NCBI GenBank assembly: GCA_902776305.1 | Contig: CACYPS010000004.1 | Location: 124,001 to 188,000 of the forward strand | From: an uncultured Lachnospiraceae bacterium | GTDB lineage: Bacteria; Bacillota; Clostridia; Lachnospirales; Lachnospiraceae | Reading direction: 5' to 3' | Length of the DNA stretch: 64,000 bases | Made by a program: the position numbers and the translations under genes | The notes under the pieces: model-generated | What the model was told of the DNA's origin: nothing | Databases searched by the model: none | What the model saw: the letters and a program-made list of their open reading frames with translations, nothing else | Part shown: positions 7,461-16,413 of the stretch, piece after piece | How the letters are laid out: every line of letters begins with the position of its first letter | Numbering within the stretch: the first letter of the stretch is position 1

Positions 7461-10400
7461 TCACGCATTCATTTCAAATACTGTATCACACGCTCTCATC
7501 GCCGAATCTCTCGTCGATGCTATCACGATCGTTTTGTCCTGGCATTCATCTGCCAGAGCCTTCAAAATCATACCTTCATTCAGCGAATCCAGGTGTTCGG
7601 AAGGTTCGTCCAGCAGGATCAGCGGTGCGTTGTGCAGGAAAGCGCGGGCGATACCGATGCGTTTTCTCTCGCCGTCCGACAGCCTGTATCCAAGCTCGTC
7701 GACCTGTGTATCGTATCCTTTCGGAAGGGAGAGGATGAAGTCGTGCAGCGCCGCTTTCTTGGCCGCGCGGATGATCTCTACTCGAGAAGCACCGGGTTTT
7801 CCTATTGCGATGTTATTGGCGATACTGTCATGGAATATGACTGTATCCTGCGCCATGTACGACTCCGCATCGCGCAGACGCCGCGTCGCTATGTTTCGGA
7901 TGTCCTCACCGCATATCGAGATAGAGCCTTCACTGACATCCCAGAACCTCAGGAGCAGTTTCAGTACCGTAGACTTTCCGCTTCCGCTGGCACCGTGTAT
8001 GCCTATCAGCTGCTTAGGCCACAGAAGAATTGTGAAATCTCTGAGGATGACGTCTTTATCGTATGCAAAAGTGACTCGTGACATTTCTGCACCGTGGAAT
8101 CGCTTATATCCGTCCCAGCCAAGCTTGCCTTCAGCTTCCGATACATCCTGAACATCCGGCCTGTCCTCCAGAATTCGAAGAATACGTTCTCCGCCCGCAA
8201 GAGTTTTTCCGATGTCAGCTGAGATGTCCGAAACGGATCGTACTGCCTGGAATGAGAACATTTGCACAAGTGTACATGTCACGATATCCTGTATACTCAT
8301 GAATCTCTTCGAGTGCAGGTAGAGCGTGAGGAAGAACATTCCGAATGAGCAGAGATACACGGTTGCGCTTCGCAGCATGTTCCAGAGTCCTGTGTTATCG
8401 GTATATTTCTGCTGCGCCTCTGCCAATATGACAGAGTGAGAGGTGAGTTCCTGTTTTACAGCATCAGCGTTGTTGTACTGCTGTGTTTCTTCGATTCCGT
8501 CAAGCTGGTCAAGGAGAAAGCTGCTGAGCTGCCCCAGACCGCTTCGATATGTTTCGGCGCTCTTCACGGAGAATCTGGCTTCAAGGAGCGGAAGGATGAG
8601 TCCCGTAAGCAGGAAGCCTGCCAGTGTAAGGATACCTGCGTATAGATGACGCTGCCATACATAAAAAGTCAGAATTCCGCAGGTGATGAGAACCGTAAGA
8701 ACCGGACCGATAGTATGACCGTAAAATATTTCGAGCCTGTCTATATCAGCAGTAAGGACCTGAATCAGGTTCCCTTTGTCGCTTTTTTCAAATCTCGAAG
8801 GCGCCAGCCTTCTCAGTGTGGCATAAACCTCATGCCGGACTTGTGTCAGTATTCTGTATGCCGCATCTCGATTCAGGTATTTTTCTCCACCGGAGAAGAG
8901 TACCGAAAGGAATGCGAGCAGTGCCATGACCTGAAAATGCCTTGCAATAGGAGAGGACAGAAGCTCTGTGTTCCTGAGATCCGCCAGCTCCTGCAGAACA
9001 GCATTTCCTGCAATGACCGGAACAAAGATCAGACACATATTTGCAGATACCCCAAGCAGCACTGCGAGAAATACTATATAGAAGGATGGCGTGACGAGAC
9101 CTGTGAGCTCTGCCAAAAGGACCAGAGCATTTCGGCTGCGTTCTTTTTCACCGGCTTCTTTGCTATCTCCCTCACCGGATGCCTCTTCCGCAAAATTCAT
9201 CAGAGACTGGTGAATCTTCTGATAGTTTCTGTCTGCAGCTGTACTGGCGTGGAGTGCGCCGCTGAGCTGAAGGACCTGCCTGCCTTTTTTGAGGGTTGCA
9301 GCCCCTGTCGAGTAGTCTTCGAGAGCTTTCTGTGTCCGGTAGAGCTGATTATAAATTCCTTTTTTAAGCAGCAGTTCTTCGTGTGTTCCGGATTCCCGGA
9401 TTAGGCCGTTGTCCATCACATAGATGCAGTCGGACTCTGTCACATTGCACAGACGATGGGAAATGAGAAGAACAGTCTTCCTCTTAGCCAGTTCCCGGAT
9501 GACATTCATAATGTATTCTTCGCTGGAAGCGTCGATGTTGCTGGTCGCCTCGTCGAAGACCAGGACTTCCGCGTCTTTCAGAAGAGCCCTGGCGATCGCA
9601 AGCCTCTGTGCTTCACCTGCTGACAGATTTGCACCTCCGGCTTCGATCTGTGTCTGAAGCCCGTCCCGCTCACGAATGAATGTAAGAAGGTGGACCGCAT
9701 CGAGCGCATCCAGAAGCTCCTGCTCTCCGGCATCCTTTTTGGCGATCCTGAGGTTCTCCTCTATCGTGCCTTTGAAAAGGTGGCTGGCTGTCTTTACGAG
9801 AACAACGTGGGAGAGAAGCTCCGCTTCTCTGATATCGTAAAGGTTCATCGAGCGGCCTTCGCAGCCGACTTTTATCTCGCCTTTGTAATTCTTGAGCTTG
9901 CCGCAGATGATCTCTGCGAGCGTGCTCTTTCCGCACCCGGAAGGACCGACCAGTGAAATAAAACTTTCCGGAGGAAGAATCATGTCCACGCCGTGCAGAA
10001 CCTCCCGCCCCTGGTCGTAGGAAAAATGAACATCCGACAGGGTGTAGGAGATGGCGCTTTTTTTCAGGAAGCGCGGTCTCTCGTAGAGATCCATGTTCGC
10101 GAGAACAACTTCTTCGGTCTCGCTGTAGAGGCGCGGCACATTCATTTCTCTTGTACCGTAGAGCGGCTCTCTGAGCGCCAGGAACTTTTCGATCTGATCC
10201 GTGACGGTCAGTGCCGCATCTGCATTTCGAAGCATACGGCTCAGCGCGACAGTCGGCAGGAAGTATTCACCTGCCAGAATGATGAGCATTATACATCCGG
10301 TCATTGAAAATGTTCCGTAGATGTATTCGCTGATACCGGTCATGATGCCGGCCAGACTTCCCAAAAGCGCCAGTACGTCGATCAGACCATCGATTGCGAT

Positions 10401-11120
10401 ATCTAATCCGAGCATTCGCGTTGCATTTATTCGGAAATTTTCGGCTTCTCGATCGATTTCTTCCGCTTTGATATCATCTGCGCGATAAAGCTTCAGCGTT
10501 GGCAGTCCTCGAAGATTTTCCATGAAGTGCTGTGTGAGGTCTGCGGAGCTGTCATAATATCTTGCCCGCGCAGCTTTGAAAGTGCGCATCAGGACATATG
10601 CAAGCGGCGGAAGGACCAGCGTGACGAGCAATAGAAAAAGTGCGGAACGCACATTTATAGCAATTGCTATGAATACGCAGAGTGTTACCGGGGCAGAGAT
10701 GCTGAGGATCAGCTGCGGAAGGAACTTTTCATAGAAAGATTCGACCTCATCGACTCCGTCGGTACACAGCCTGATGACTTCCGCCTGGGATATTTTTTCC
10801 CGGTATGATACGCCTAAGCTTATGATCTTGTCGTAAATCTGTTCACGGATGTTCCGTTTTATGTCTGTGACGGATGCAGCCTGCATTTTTGTACACATTC
10901 TGGCTGAAACTGTCTGAAGAATGAAGCAGACGGCGCAGACTGCGGCTACACGATAGAGCAACTGGTTAGTCATGGTCTGCCGAATTGCAGCATAGAGAAT
11001 ATCGCCGATCTGGAAGACTGAAACGATCTGGGCGATCAGACCGAGTTCCCGGAAGAGAACGCCCAGAAAAATATATTTTTTAGCCTGATCTGTCAGGAAG
11101 ATCAACCTGTTTTTTAACAT
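7461..11120 (-). CDS. Fused double ABC exporter, CydDC-like
   Basis: One polypeptide of about 1219 residues with two complete ABC exporter halves: TM region, ATPase (Walker A GPSGCGKST, signature LSAGEAQRL, Walker B VLVFDEATS), a linker of about 90 residues, then a second TM region and ATPase (Walker A GASGSGKST, signature LSDGERKRI, Walker B LILLDEPSEHLD). The layout matches CydD and CydC joined, which export cysteine/glutathione or affect haem; a peptide or drug exporter is also possible. The open frame reaches 11168, but those first 16 codons lie partly in a dispersed repeat and lack a ribosome site. The ATG at 11120 has an AGGCAGGA upstream and starts with a normal hydrophobic domain. Confidence 0.85.
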   Translation of the reverse strand: MLKNRLIFLTDQAKKYIFLGVLFRELGLIAQIVSVFQIGDILYAAIRQTMTNQLLYRVAAVCAVCFILQTVSARMCTKMQAASVTDIKRNIREQIYDKIISLGVSYREKISQAEVIRLCTDGVDEVESFYEKFLPQLILSISAPVTLCVFIAIAINVRSALFLLLVTLVLPPLAYVLMRTFKAARARYYDSSADLTQHFMENLRGLPTLKLYRADDIKAEEIDREAENFRINATRMLGLDIAIDGLIDVLALLGSLAGIMTGISEYIYGTFSMTGCIMLIILAGEYFLPTVALSRMLRNADAALTVTDQIEKFLALREPLYGTREMNVPRLYSETEEVVLANMDLYERPRFLKKSAISYTLSDVHFSYDQGREVLHGVDMILPPESFISLVGPSGCGKSTLAEIICGKLKNYKGEIKVGCEGRSMNLYDIREAELLSHVVLVKTASHLFKGTIEENLRIAKKDAGEQELLDALDAVHLLTFIRERDGLQTQIEAGGANLSAGEAQRLAIARALLKDAEVLVFDEATSNIDASSEEYIMNVIRELAKRKTVLLISHRLCNVTESDCIYVMDNGLIRESGTHEELLLKKGIYNQLYRTQKALEDYSTGAATLKKGRQVLQLSGALHASTAADRNYQKIHQSLMNFAEEASGEGDSKEAGEKERSRNALVLLAELTGLVTPSFYIVFLAVLLGVSANMCLIFVPVIAGNAVLQELADLRNTELLSSPIARHFQVMALLAFLSVLFSGGEKYLNRDAAYRILTQVRHEVYATLRRLAPSRFEKSDKGNLIQVLTADIDRLEIFYGHTIGPVLTVLITCGILTFYVWQRHLYAGILTLAGFLLTGLILPLLEARFSVKSAETYRSGLGQLSSFLLDQLDGIEETQQYNNADAVKQELTSHSVILAEAQQKYTDNTGLWNMLRSATVYLCSFGMFFLTLYLHSKRFMSIQDIVTCTLVQMFSFQAVRSVSDISADIGKTLAGGERILRILEDRPDVQDVSEAEGKLGWDGYKRFHGAEMSRVTFAYDKDVILRDFTILLWPKQLIGIHGASGSGKSTVLKLLLRFWDVSEGSISICGEDIRNIATRRLRDAESYMAQDTVIFHDSIANNIAIGKPGASRVEIIRAAKKAALHDFILSLPKGYDTQVDELGYRLSDGERKRIGIARAFLHNAPLILLDEPSEHLDSLNEGMILKALADECQDKTIVIASTRDSAMRACDTVFEMNA

Positions 11121-11154
11121 ATGGAATCCTGCCTGTATTATCCTTAATATTTTT

Positions 11155-11202
11155 TCTTCATCGCGCAAAACTCGTGACGTGAGTCTATGATACGCGTGTA
11201 CG
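11155..11202 (+). repeat. TTCTTCATCGCG-end repeat, partial copy
   Basis: TCTTCATCGCGCAAAACTCG and the following ACGTGAGTCTATGATACGCG match the left half of the elements at 38934-39024 and 54306-54397. The right half is missing. It overlaps the extended reading frame of the ABC exporter. Confidence 0.65.
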
Positions 11203-11207
11203 TCAAA

Positions 11208-11268
11208 ATGATAAAGTCGCCAAAAGTCGATTACGGATTGTTCCGTGCTTACGCACTCTCACAATCCT
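11208..11268 (+). repeat. 61-bp repeat, copy 1
   Basis: About 60 bp here (core AAAAGTCGATTACGGATTGT) occur as a reverse complement at 13056-13121 inside the Mrp-like operon. Only a few mismatches are seen. Confidence 0.7.
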
Positions 11269-11415
11269 GTACTCACAAAATACGCTACATTATATCATAA
11301 CGGCAAATGTTATGGGGGGCAAGTTCATCTTTCTTAATGTTTTGAGTTACTTTTCCGTGAAAGTGTGGTAAGATGGTAACTGCTTTATATCTCAAGTACA
11401 GAACGGAGGTACCTG

Positions 11416-11619
11416 ATGAAGTATATCTTTTTGATCGGGATTACAGCGGCTGTGATCGGCATGACTGCCGGTATGCTTCTACTTACATATGCGCTTCTGG
11501 TTCCCAAACCGAAGGTGACTGTCCGCACCTGCGCATCGATTTTGCTGGGAAGCCTGTTCCTTGCGATTGCAAGTGTTACGGCTCTTCTTGCAATATATGG
11601 GAGTCCGGGCGGCGCCTGA
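11416..11619 (+). CDS. Small two-span membrane protein
   Basis: A 67-residue protein with two hydrophobic stretches (about 3-28 and 40-62) joined by a short basic loop (PKPKVTVRT), and a short polar end. A CGGAGG site lies 7 nt before the ATG, which supports translation. I do not recognise a family. It lies 240 nt upstream of the Mrp-like operon in the same direction, but a hairpin and a promoter candidate separate them, so a shared function is only a guess. Confidence 0.55.
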   Translation: MKYIFLIGITAAVIGMTAGMLLLTYALLVPKPKVTVRTCASILLGSLFLAIASVTALLAIYGSPGGA

Positions 11620-11736
11620 TGTACAGGAACGAAGAGTGTTCGTTGCCTGATCTGCCTGAAACATTGTGGTCACTGTCCCGAACAACTAACCGAATGAAAC
11701 GAATTCCTCTGAGTGTGCATATAAAGTCCAGAGGGG

Positions 11737-11802
11737 TTACATTTTACTGAATATGTGCTAAAATAGGTGCAATTTTGCAAGTGTGCAAAATTGCACCTAT
11801 TA
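11737..11802 (+). promoter_or_regulatory. Promoter candidate and hairpin before the Mrp-like operon
   Basis: TTACAT (11737) and TAAAAT (11759-11764) with a 16-nt spacer and an upstream TG form a promoter candidate. It runs into a strong hairpin, AATAGGTGCAATTTTGCA against TGCAAAATTGCACCTATT (about 11763-11802), which lacks a T run. The hairpin could be an operator, an mRNA 5' stabiliser or the terminator of the small upstream gene. Confidence 0.45.
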
Positions 11803-11861
11803 TGCTGAACGGCAGCCTTCTTTGCCGCTCACCATTTGTACAGATAGAAAGCAGGTTCCGT

Positions 11862-12317
11862 ATGCCTATTTTATTTTTTGTACTCTGGATAATCTTTAAC
11901 GGGAGACTGACACTTGAGATCGCTATTTTCGGGGCAGTTATCTCGGCACTAATCTACGCATTTGCTGTCAAGGTCATGGATTACAGCCCCGCATCCGATT
12001 TGCGGATTTTTCGCAATCTCCCCGTTTTTCTTCTTTATTGTATGAACCTGATCGTCGAAATCGTAAAGGCTTCGATTTCGGTCATGAAGATAGCACTGTC
12101 CAGACACGCAGTGACTGATCCCGTCGTGGTAGAGTTCGATTCCGAATTCGAGGACGATTTTCGAAACGTCCTGCTTGCCAACTCGATCACTCTGACACCT
12201 GGGACGATCACTGTGGCTCAGTCCGGCAATCATTTTGTGATTCATGCACTCTGCCGCGAATATGCGGTGGGGATCGAGGAATGCTCCTTTGTCAGACTGC
12301 TGAGAAAACTGAAATGA
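11862..12317 (+). CDS. mrpE: Mrp/Mnh antiporter subunit E
   Basis: A 151-residue MrpE/MnhE family protein, a subunit of the multi-protein Na+/H+ antiporter. Two N-terminal hydrophobic spans (about 1-22 and 25-45) and a further one near 55-75 precede a soluble domain with the LANSITLTPGTITV motif typical of the family. I chose the ATG at 11862 because the domain begins there (MPILFFVLWI); the frame is open 29 codons further upstream, through the hairpin. It is the first gene of a ten-gene operon with short gaps or overlaps. Confidence 0.85.
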   Translation: MPILFFVLWIIFNGRLTLEIAIFGAVISALIYAFAVKVMDYSPASDLRIFRNLPVFLLYCMNLIVEIVKASISVMKIALSRHAVTDPVVVEFDSEFEDDFRNVLLANSITLTPGTITVAQSGNHFVIHALCREYAVGIEECSFVRLLRKLK

Positions 12318-12333
12318 TAGTATGGAGGTTTTT

Positions 12334-12705
12334 ATGACGATAGATGCTGCTTACAGTCTTTTGTATGAAAGTGCTTTGATCGTTCTGGCTGTCCTGATCG
12401 GGGCGATGCTGATTCGCTCCATCATGGGACCTGCCGTTACGGACCGTGTACTTGCCATAAATATGATCGGAACGCTGGTCATTGCAAGCATAGCGATCCT
12501 GTCCATGTATCTCAAAGAGAATTACCTGCTCGATGTAGGACTGATTTATACGATGATCAGCTTTGTTTCCGTACTGGTACTTGCGAGTGTATATATACCT
12601 TCCCGGTTCCGTCGTCCGGAGACAGACAGGACGACGCAGGCAGATGCGGGCAAAGGCAGGAAAAAGCAGAAAGAACGCAGAAAGAAGAGGAGGGAGCACA
12701 GATGA
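12334..12705 (+). CDS. mrpF: Mrp/Mnh antiporter subunit F
   Basis: A 123-residue MrpF/PhaF family subunit with three membrane spans (about 8-30, 40-60, 65-85) and the GPAVTDRVLAINMIGT motif of the family. The C-terminal 35 residues are unusually long, basic and low in complexity (KGRKKQKERRKKRREHR). The ATG at 12334 follows GGAGG by 5 nt. It overlaps the next gene by 4 nt (ATGA), a sign of coupled translation. Confidence 0.85.
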   Translation: MTIDAAYSLLYESALIVLAVLIGAMLIRSIMGPAVTDRVLAINMIGTLVIASIAILSMYLKENYLLDVGLIYTMISFVSVLVLASVYIPSRFRRPETDRTTQADAGKGRKKQKERRKKRREHR

Positions 12706-13052
12706 TAGAGTGGATTCGTTTTTGGATCACGGCAGTCCTTCTCGTAATCGGACTTATATCATTTGCCGCGGCGGTCATCGGGAATTATCGTTTCGGCTAT
12801 ATCCTGAACCGTGTGCATGCCGGAGGTATCGGAGATACACAGGGCCTTTTCTTCATCGTTCTCGCCCTGATTGTCAGCTGTAACGCGGCACTCGATATAC
12901 TGAAGCTTGCCCTGCTTGTCGTATTTATGTGGAATACTTCTCCGGTCTCATCACACTTTCTGAGTCAGATCGCGTATTACACAGACAATGAGCTCTGGGA
13001 TCATGTTGATCGGTTCAAAGTGCGGAGTCACCCTGAGTCGGAGGAAATATGA
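12702..13052 (+). CDS. mrpG: Mrp/Mnh antiporter subunit G
   Basis: A 116-residue MrpG/PhaG family subunit with three membrane spans and the sequence NRVHAGGIGDTQG, which corresponds to the conserved R-H/hA loop of the family. It starts inside the last codon of mrpF (ATGA overlap) with AGGAGGG upstream. It ends next to an inverted copy of an intergenic repeat that interrupts the otherwise compact operon. Confidence 0.85.
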   Translation: MIEWIRFWITAVLLVIGLISFAAAVIGNYRFGYILNRVHAGGIGDTQGLFFIVLALIVSCNAALDILKLALLVVFMWNTSPVSSHFLSQIAYYTDNELWDHVDRFKVRSHPESEEI

Positions 13053-13055
13053 TGT

Positions 13056-13121
13056 AGGATTGGACCCTCGGAGTGCTAAGGCACGGAACAATCCGTAATC
13101 GACTTTTGATGACCTTATCAT
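13056..13121 (-). repeat. 61-bp repeat, copy 2 (inverted, inside operon)
   Basis: Reverse complement of 11208-11268. It starts 3 nt after the mrpG stop and fills most of the 114-nt gap to the next operon gene. Confidence 0.7.
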
Positions 13122-13166
13122 ATGATGTATCGGCTAAGATCCGCGGTACGAAAGGAGAGTGTGATC

Positions 13167-13445
13167 TTGCAAATGGTGGAAATATTAAAAATAACGCTCC
13201 TGATCATTCTGATCGGTTGTGCGATTGCCGTCAACCTGACGCCGTCTCTGCTTCAGGCTGTAGTAATCTTTATGTCCTACAGTTCCGTTATGTGCATTCT
13301 CTGGATCCTGATGGAATCACCTGATCTGGCGATTACCGAGGCGGCGGTCGGAGCAGGCGTCTCCGGTATCCTTTTTCTGGTGACGTTGAAGAAGATCAGG
13401 AGGGAAGACAGCGCCGAGCCCGGTGAGACGGAGGATGACGTATGA
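13167..13445 (+). CDS. MbhD/DUF4040-type subunit of the Mrp-like complex
   Basis: About 92 residues with three hydrophobic spans and the motif SSVMCILWILMESPDLAITEAAVGAG, which is the DUF4040/MbhD region found in the C-terminal part of MrpA and as a separate subunit (MbhD) in membrane-bound hydrogenases. Here the MrpA C-terminal part is therefore a separate gene, as in Mbh. The start is uncertain: AAAGGAG (13151-13157) best fits the TTG at 13167, while a GTG at 13161 and an ATG at 13173 are alternatives. It overlaps the next gene by 4 nt. Confidence 0.8.
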   Translation: MQMVEILKITLLIILIGCAIAVNLTPSLLQAVVIFMSYSSVMCILWILMESPDLAITEAAVGAGVSGILFLVTLKKIRREDSAEPGETEDDV

Positions 13446-14386
13446 AAAAGACTTTTCGCAGATGGCTCGATGGGGATATCGACCTCATGGAGAACATCAC
13501 ACGCACTGCCCATGAACATGATATGGACCGTGATGAGATAAAGAAACGAAAGAAAGCAGTATCCGAAATTATCCGGCAGAGAGAGGATTCTCAGAGCATC
13601 ATTCTCGCGGAAGAGAAGGGATTTCGAATATTTTACAATATCGCGGCAATCATCAGCTGCGTGATGCTGATTACGGTCCTTTTGTATTGTGTTGCAAACC
13701 TTCCGAGATTCGGACAGGAAAATGTAAAGGCGACCGTCGTCACTCAGCGATACATTGAGAAGGGTCTCGAGGAGACCGGTGCGGTCAATATTGTGTCCGG
13801 TATGATTCTGGACTACCGTGCTTTTGACACGCTCGGAGAATCGCATGTTCTTTTTACTGCTCTTGTCTGTGTCATGGTCCTTCTGCGCAAGGACTGGAAG
13901 AATATGAATTCGAAGTTCGAGGATTACAGCAGTATTCGGTCGGATCGATATTTCCAGACAGAGAAGGATGTGATTCTTCAGACAATCGGTATCGTCATGG
14001 TTCCATGTATCTTTGTTTTCGGAACCTACGTACTGCTCAATGGCCAGAACTCTCCCGGCGGCGGTTTCTCCGGCGGGGCGATCCTGGGAGCGGCTATGAT
14101 CATTTTTACGGCTGCGTTCGGATTCAGGAAAGTGGACCGTTTTTTTACCCTGAAGCTGTCAAGTTACGTGACTTTCGTGGCACTTTCATTTTACAGTTTC
14201 GCGAAGGGGTATGTTTTTATCACAGGCGCGAACGGTCTGGACAATCACATCCCGAAGGGAATTCCGGGGGCGATTTTATCCGGTGGCCTGATTCTGCCGC
14301 TGGACATAGCGGTCGGTCTTGTCGTGGCATGTACCATGTACGGCTTTTACAGCCTTTTCCGACGCGGCAGTATCGGAGGGGGATAA
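13442..14386 (+). CDS. mrpB: MbhE-MrpB fusion subunit of the Mrp-like complex
   Basis: A 314-residue fused protein. Residues about 1-60 are charged and soluble, about 65-90 form a TM span, about 95-160 resemble the MbhE/MrpA tail (GAVNIVSGMILDYRAFDTLGE motif), and about 175-314 are an MnhB domain with four spans and NGQNSPGGGFSGGAILG. In classical Mrp the first part belongs to MrpA and the second is MrpB, so this gene carries both. It starts by ATGA overlap with the preceding gene. The charged N-terminal extension is not typical of either family. Confidence 0.82.
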   Translation: MKKTFRRWLDGDIDLMENITRTAHEHDMDRDEIKKRKKAVSEIIRQREDSQSIILAEEKGFRIFYNIAAIISCVMLITVLLYCVANLPRFGQENVKATVVTQRYIEKGLEETGAVNIVSGMILDYRAFDTLGESHVLFTALVCVMVLLRKDWKNMNSKFEDYSSIRSDRYFQTEKDVILQTIGIVMVPCIFVFGTYVLLNGQNSPGGGFSGGAILGAAMIIFTAAFGFRKVDRFFTLKLSSYVTFVALSFYSFAKGYVFITGANGLDNHIPKGIPGAILSGGLILPLDIAVGLVVACTMYGFYSLFRRGSIGGG

Positions 14387-14437
14387 GTAACGCAGACTTT
14401 GGCCCAAGTATCATGTAAAAGATAGAAGGAAAAAAAG

Positions 14438-14818
14438 ATGCTGGAAACTCTACTGGTCAATTATGAGGAAGCGGCGGCGATCATTTTGTTTGGCATAGGC
14501 CTTACGATGCTGCTTTTCCATCGCAACCTCATTAAGAAACTCATCGGAATGAATATTATGGACACGGGTACATTTCTATTCCTCGCGTCCATGGGTTATA
14601 TCTCCGACCGGAAAGCGCCGATTATCACAGGCGGCGTTACGAATGTCGAAGCATATATCAACCCGGTGCCTGCAGGTCTGGTTCTGACCGGTATCGTGGT
14701 ATCCGTCTCGGTTACAGCTGTCATGCTTTCCCTGACGATCCGCTTATACAGGCGTTATCACACCCTGAATCTTGATGATGTCTATATTCTGTCGAAACAT
14801 CAGACGGAGGACAGATGA
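14438..14818 (+). CDS. mrpC: Mrp/Mnh antiporter subunit C (NuoK-like)
   Basis: A 126-residue NuoK/MrpC family subunit with three membrane spans. The second span carries the conserved GMNIMDTGTFLFL segment of the family, and the third follows VPAGLVLTGIVVSV, equivalent to the PxxxALVLTxIVI motif. AGAAGGA precedes the ATG. It sits between the MnhB-domain gene and the first large antiporter-like subunit, as in other Mrp operons. Confidence 0.88.
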   Translation: MLETLLVNYEEAAAIILFGIGLTMLLFHRNLIKKLIGMNIMDTGTFLFLASMGYISDRKAPIITGGVTNVEAYINPVPAGLVLTGIVVSVSVTAVMLSLTIRLYRRYHTLNLDDVYILSKHQTEDR

Positions 14819-14819
14819 C

Positions 14820-16394
14820 GTGGATATAATAAGAAACTTTCCGCTCTTTACCATTGTACTGAGCCTTTTTTCGGGCGTTTTCTGTACGATGCTTAAGGGG
14901 AAAACAGCAAAATATTACACTTTGATTTATGAGTGTCTTCTTATAGTACTTGTATCCTTCGTGCTCTGGTACACTTACCGGACGGGAGATTCCTTCACAT
15001 ACACGATGGGTGAATTCCCGGCGCCGTGGGGCAACGAGATCCGCGCGGGCGTTTTGGAAGCCACCCTTGCACTCGGTTTCCTGATTATTATATTCTGCAG
15101 CGTTATGGGCGGATGGAAATTTCTGGTGGTGGATGTCGATGAGACGAAGGTCAATCTGTATTTCACACTCATCAATCTGTTGACGGCTGCTTTGATGGCC
15201 ATGATCTGGACAAATGATATCTTCACCGGATATGTATTCCTTGAGATCATGACACTTACATCCTGCGGACTTATGATCGTTCGAGAGATCGGCAGGACAA
15301 CGCTTGCGGCGGTTCGCTATATGATTCTGAATCTGCTGGGTTCCGGATTGTTCCTGCTCGGCGTGGTCCTTCTGTATGATATTACGGGTCATCTGCTTAT
15401 GGTTCCTATGCAGGAGAACATAGCGAAAATGGCGAGCACTTCCGCCGCTATGGAGCCGGTCACAATGTCTCTCGGTATTCTGACCATAGGTCTCTCAATC
15501 AAGAGCGGCCTGTTTCCGTTCCATTTCTGGATGCCGGATACATACGGATGGTCAACGCCGACATCGGCTTCAATCCTGTCATCGATCGTGTCGAAGGCAT
15601 ATATATTTCTACTGTTCAAGATATACTATCGGTGTATCGGAATCGAGATATTTGAAAATCTTCCTATCCGCAAGATTTTGTTCATTCTCGGAATCCTCGG
15701 TATGATTTTCGGCTCGATCTCCGCGATACGAAAGAGCAGTGTCAACCGCATGGTCGCCTATTCTTCCGCAGCCCAGATCGGATATATTTATATGGGTATC
15801 GGTATCGGAGGAATGATGGGTTACACGGCCGCCATGTTCCATATTATTGTACATGCGGTCACGAAATCTCTTCTGTTTCTTACAACGCCGCGCCTTGCGG
15901 AAGTGTCCGGCGACAGCCTTTTGTTCAAGAATCTGCAGGGCAGCGCTCATCGCGCCAAGGACGCGGGTATAGTTTTCGTTCTGTGCTCGCTTTCGATGGT
16001 AGGAATTCCGATTTTTGCGGGATTTTCCTCAAAGCTGATGTTCGCTCTGTCCGCCGCACAGTCCGATAACATGAAGATTCTCTTTTTTACAATGTCGGCC
16101 CTGGCAATCAGTTCTGTCCTGAATGCGCTGTACTTCCTGCGCACGGTCATCCGCATTTACACGGAAGGACGAGGGGGAGCGGATATTTCCGCCCATAAGC
16201 TCTATGAGGAGGAAAAGGGTATACGGGGCGTTGCATATGACATGGAGGATGACGAAGAAGAGGAGGAAACAATGCTTTCCAAGTTGGAGTTCCGAATTCC
16301 GGCGGCTATCCTCATCGGCATGAACCTGTTCCTCGGCCTGTTCTCATGGTATACGGTCGATTTGATTCAGAAGGGACTGGAGATGTTCCCGTAA
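14820..16394 (+). CDS. Antiporter-like subunit 1 (MrpD/NuoN family)
   Basis: A 524-residue proton-channel subunit of the NuoL/M/N-MrpA/D family (PF00361). The TM5 glutamate is in YVFLEIMTLTS, the TM7 lysine in SIKSGLFPFHFWMPD, and the TM8 lysine in SSIVSKAY. A charged cytoplasmic loop (about 455-490, MEDDEEEEE) sits before the last span. I chose the GTG at 14820, 9 nt after GGAGG; the frame is open 16 codons upstream inside mrpC. It is the first of four paralogous large subunits in this operon. Confidence 0.85.
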   Translation: MDIIRNFPLFTIVLSLFSGVFCTMLKGKTAKYYTLIYECLLIVLVSFVLWYTYRTGDSFTYTMGEFPAPWGNEIRAGVLEATLALGFLIIIFCSVMGGWKFLVVDVDETKVNLYFTLINLLTAALMAMIWTNDIFTGYVFLEIMTLTSCGLMIVREIGRTTLAAVRYMILNLLGSGLFLLGVVLLYDITGHLLMVPMQENIAKMASTSAAMEPVTMSLGILTIGLSIKSGLFPFHFWMPDTYGWSTPTSASILSSIVSKAYIFLLFKIYYRCIGIEIFENLPIRKILFILGILGMIFGSISAIRKSSVNRMVAYSSAAQIGYIYMGIGIGGMMGYTAAMFHIIVHAVTKSLLFLTTPRLAEVSGDSLLFKNLQGSAHRAKDAGIVFVLCSLSMVGIPIFAGFSSKLMFALSAAQSDNMKILFFTMSALAISSVLNALYFLRTVIRIYTEGRGGADISAHKLYEEEKGIRGVAYDMEDDEEEEETMLSKLEFRIPAAILIGMNLFLGLFSWYTVDLIQKGLEMFP

Positions 16395-16413
16395 AGAAAA
16401 CAAGGAGTAACCT

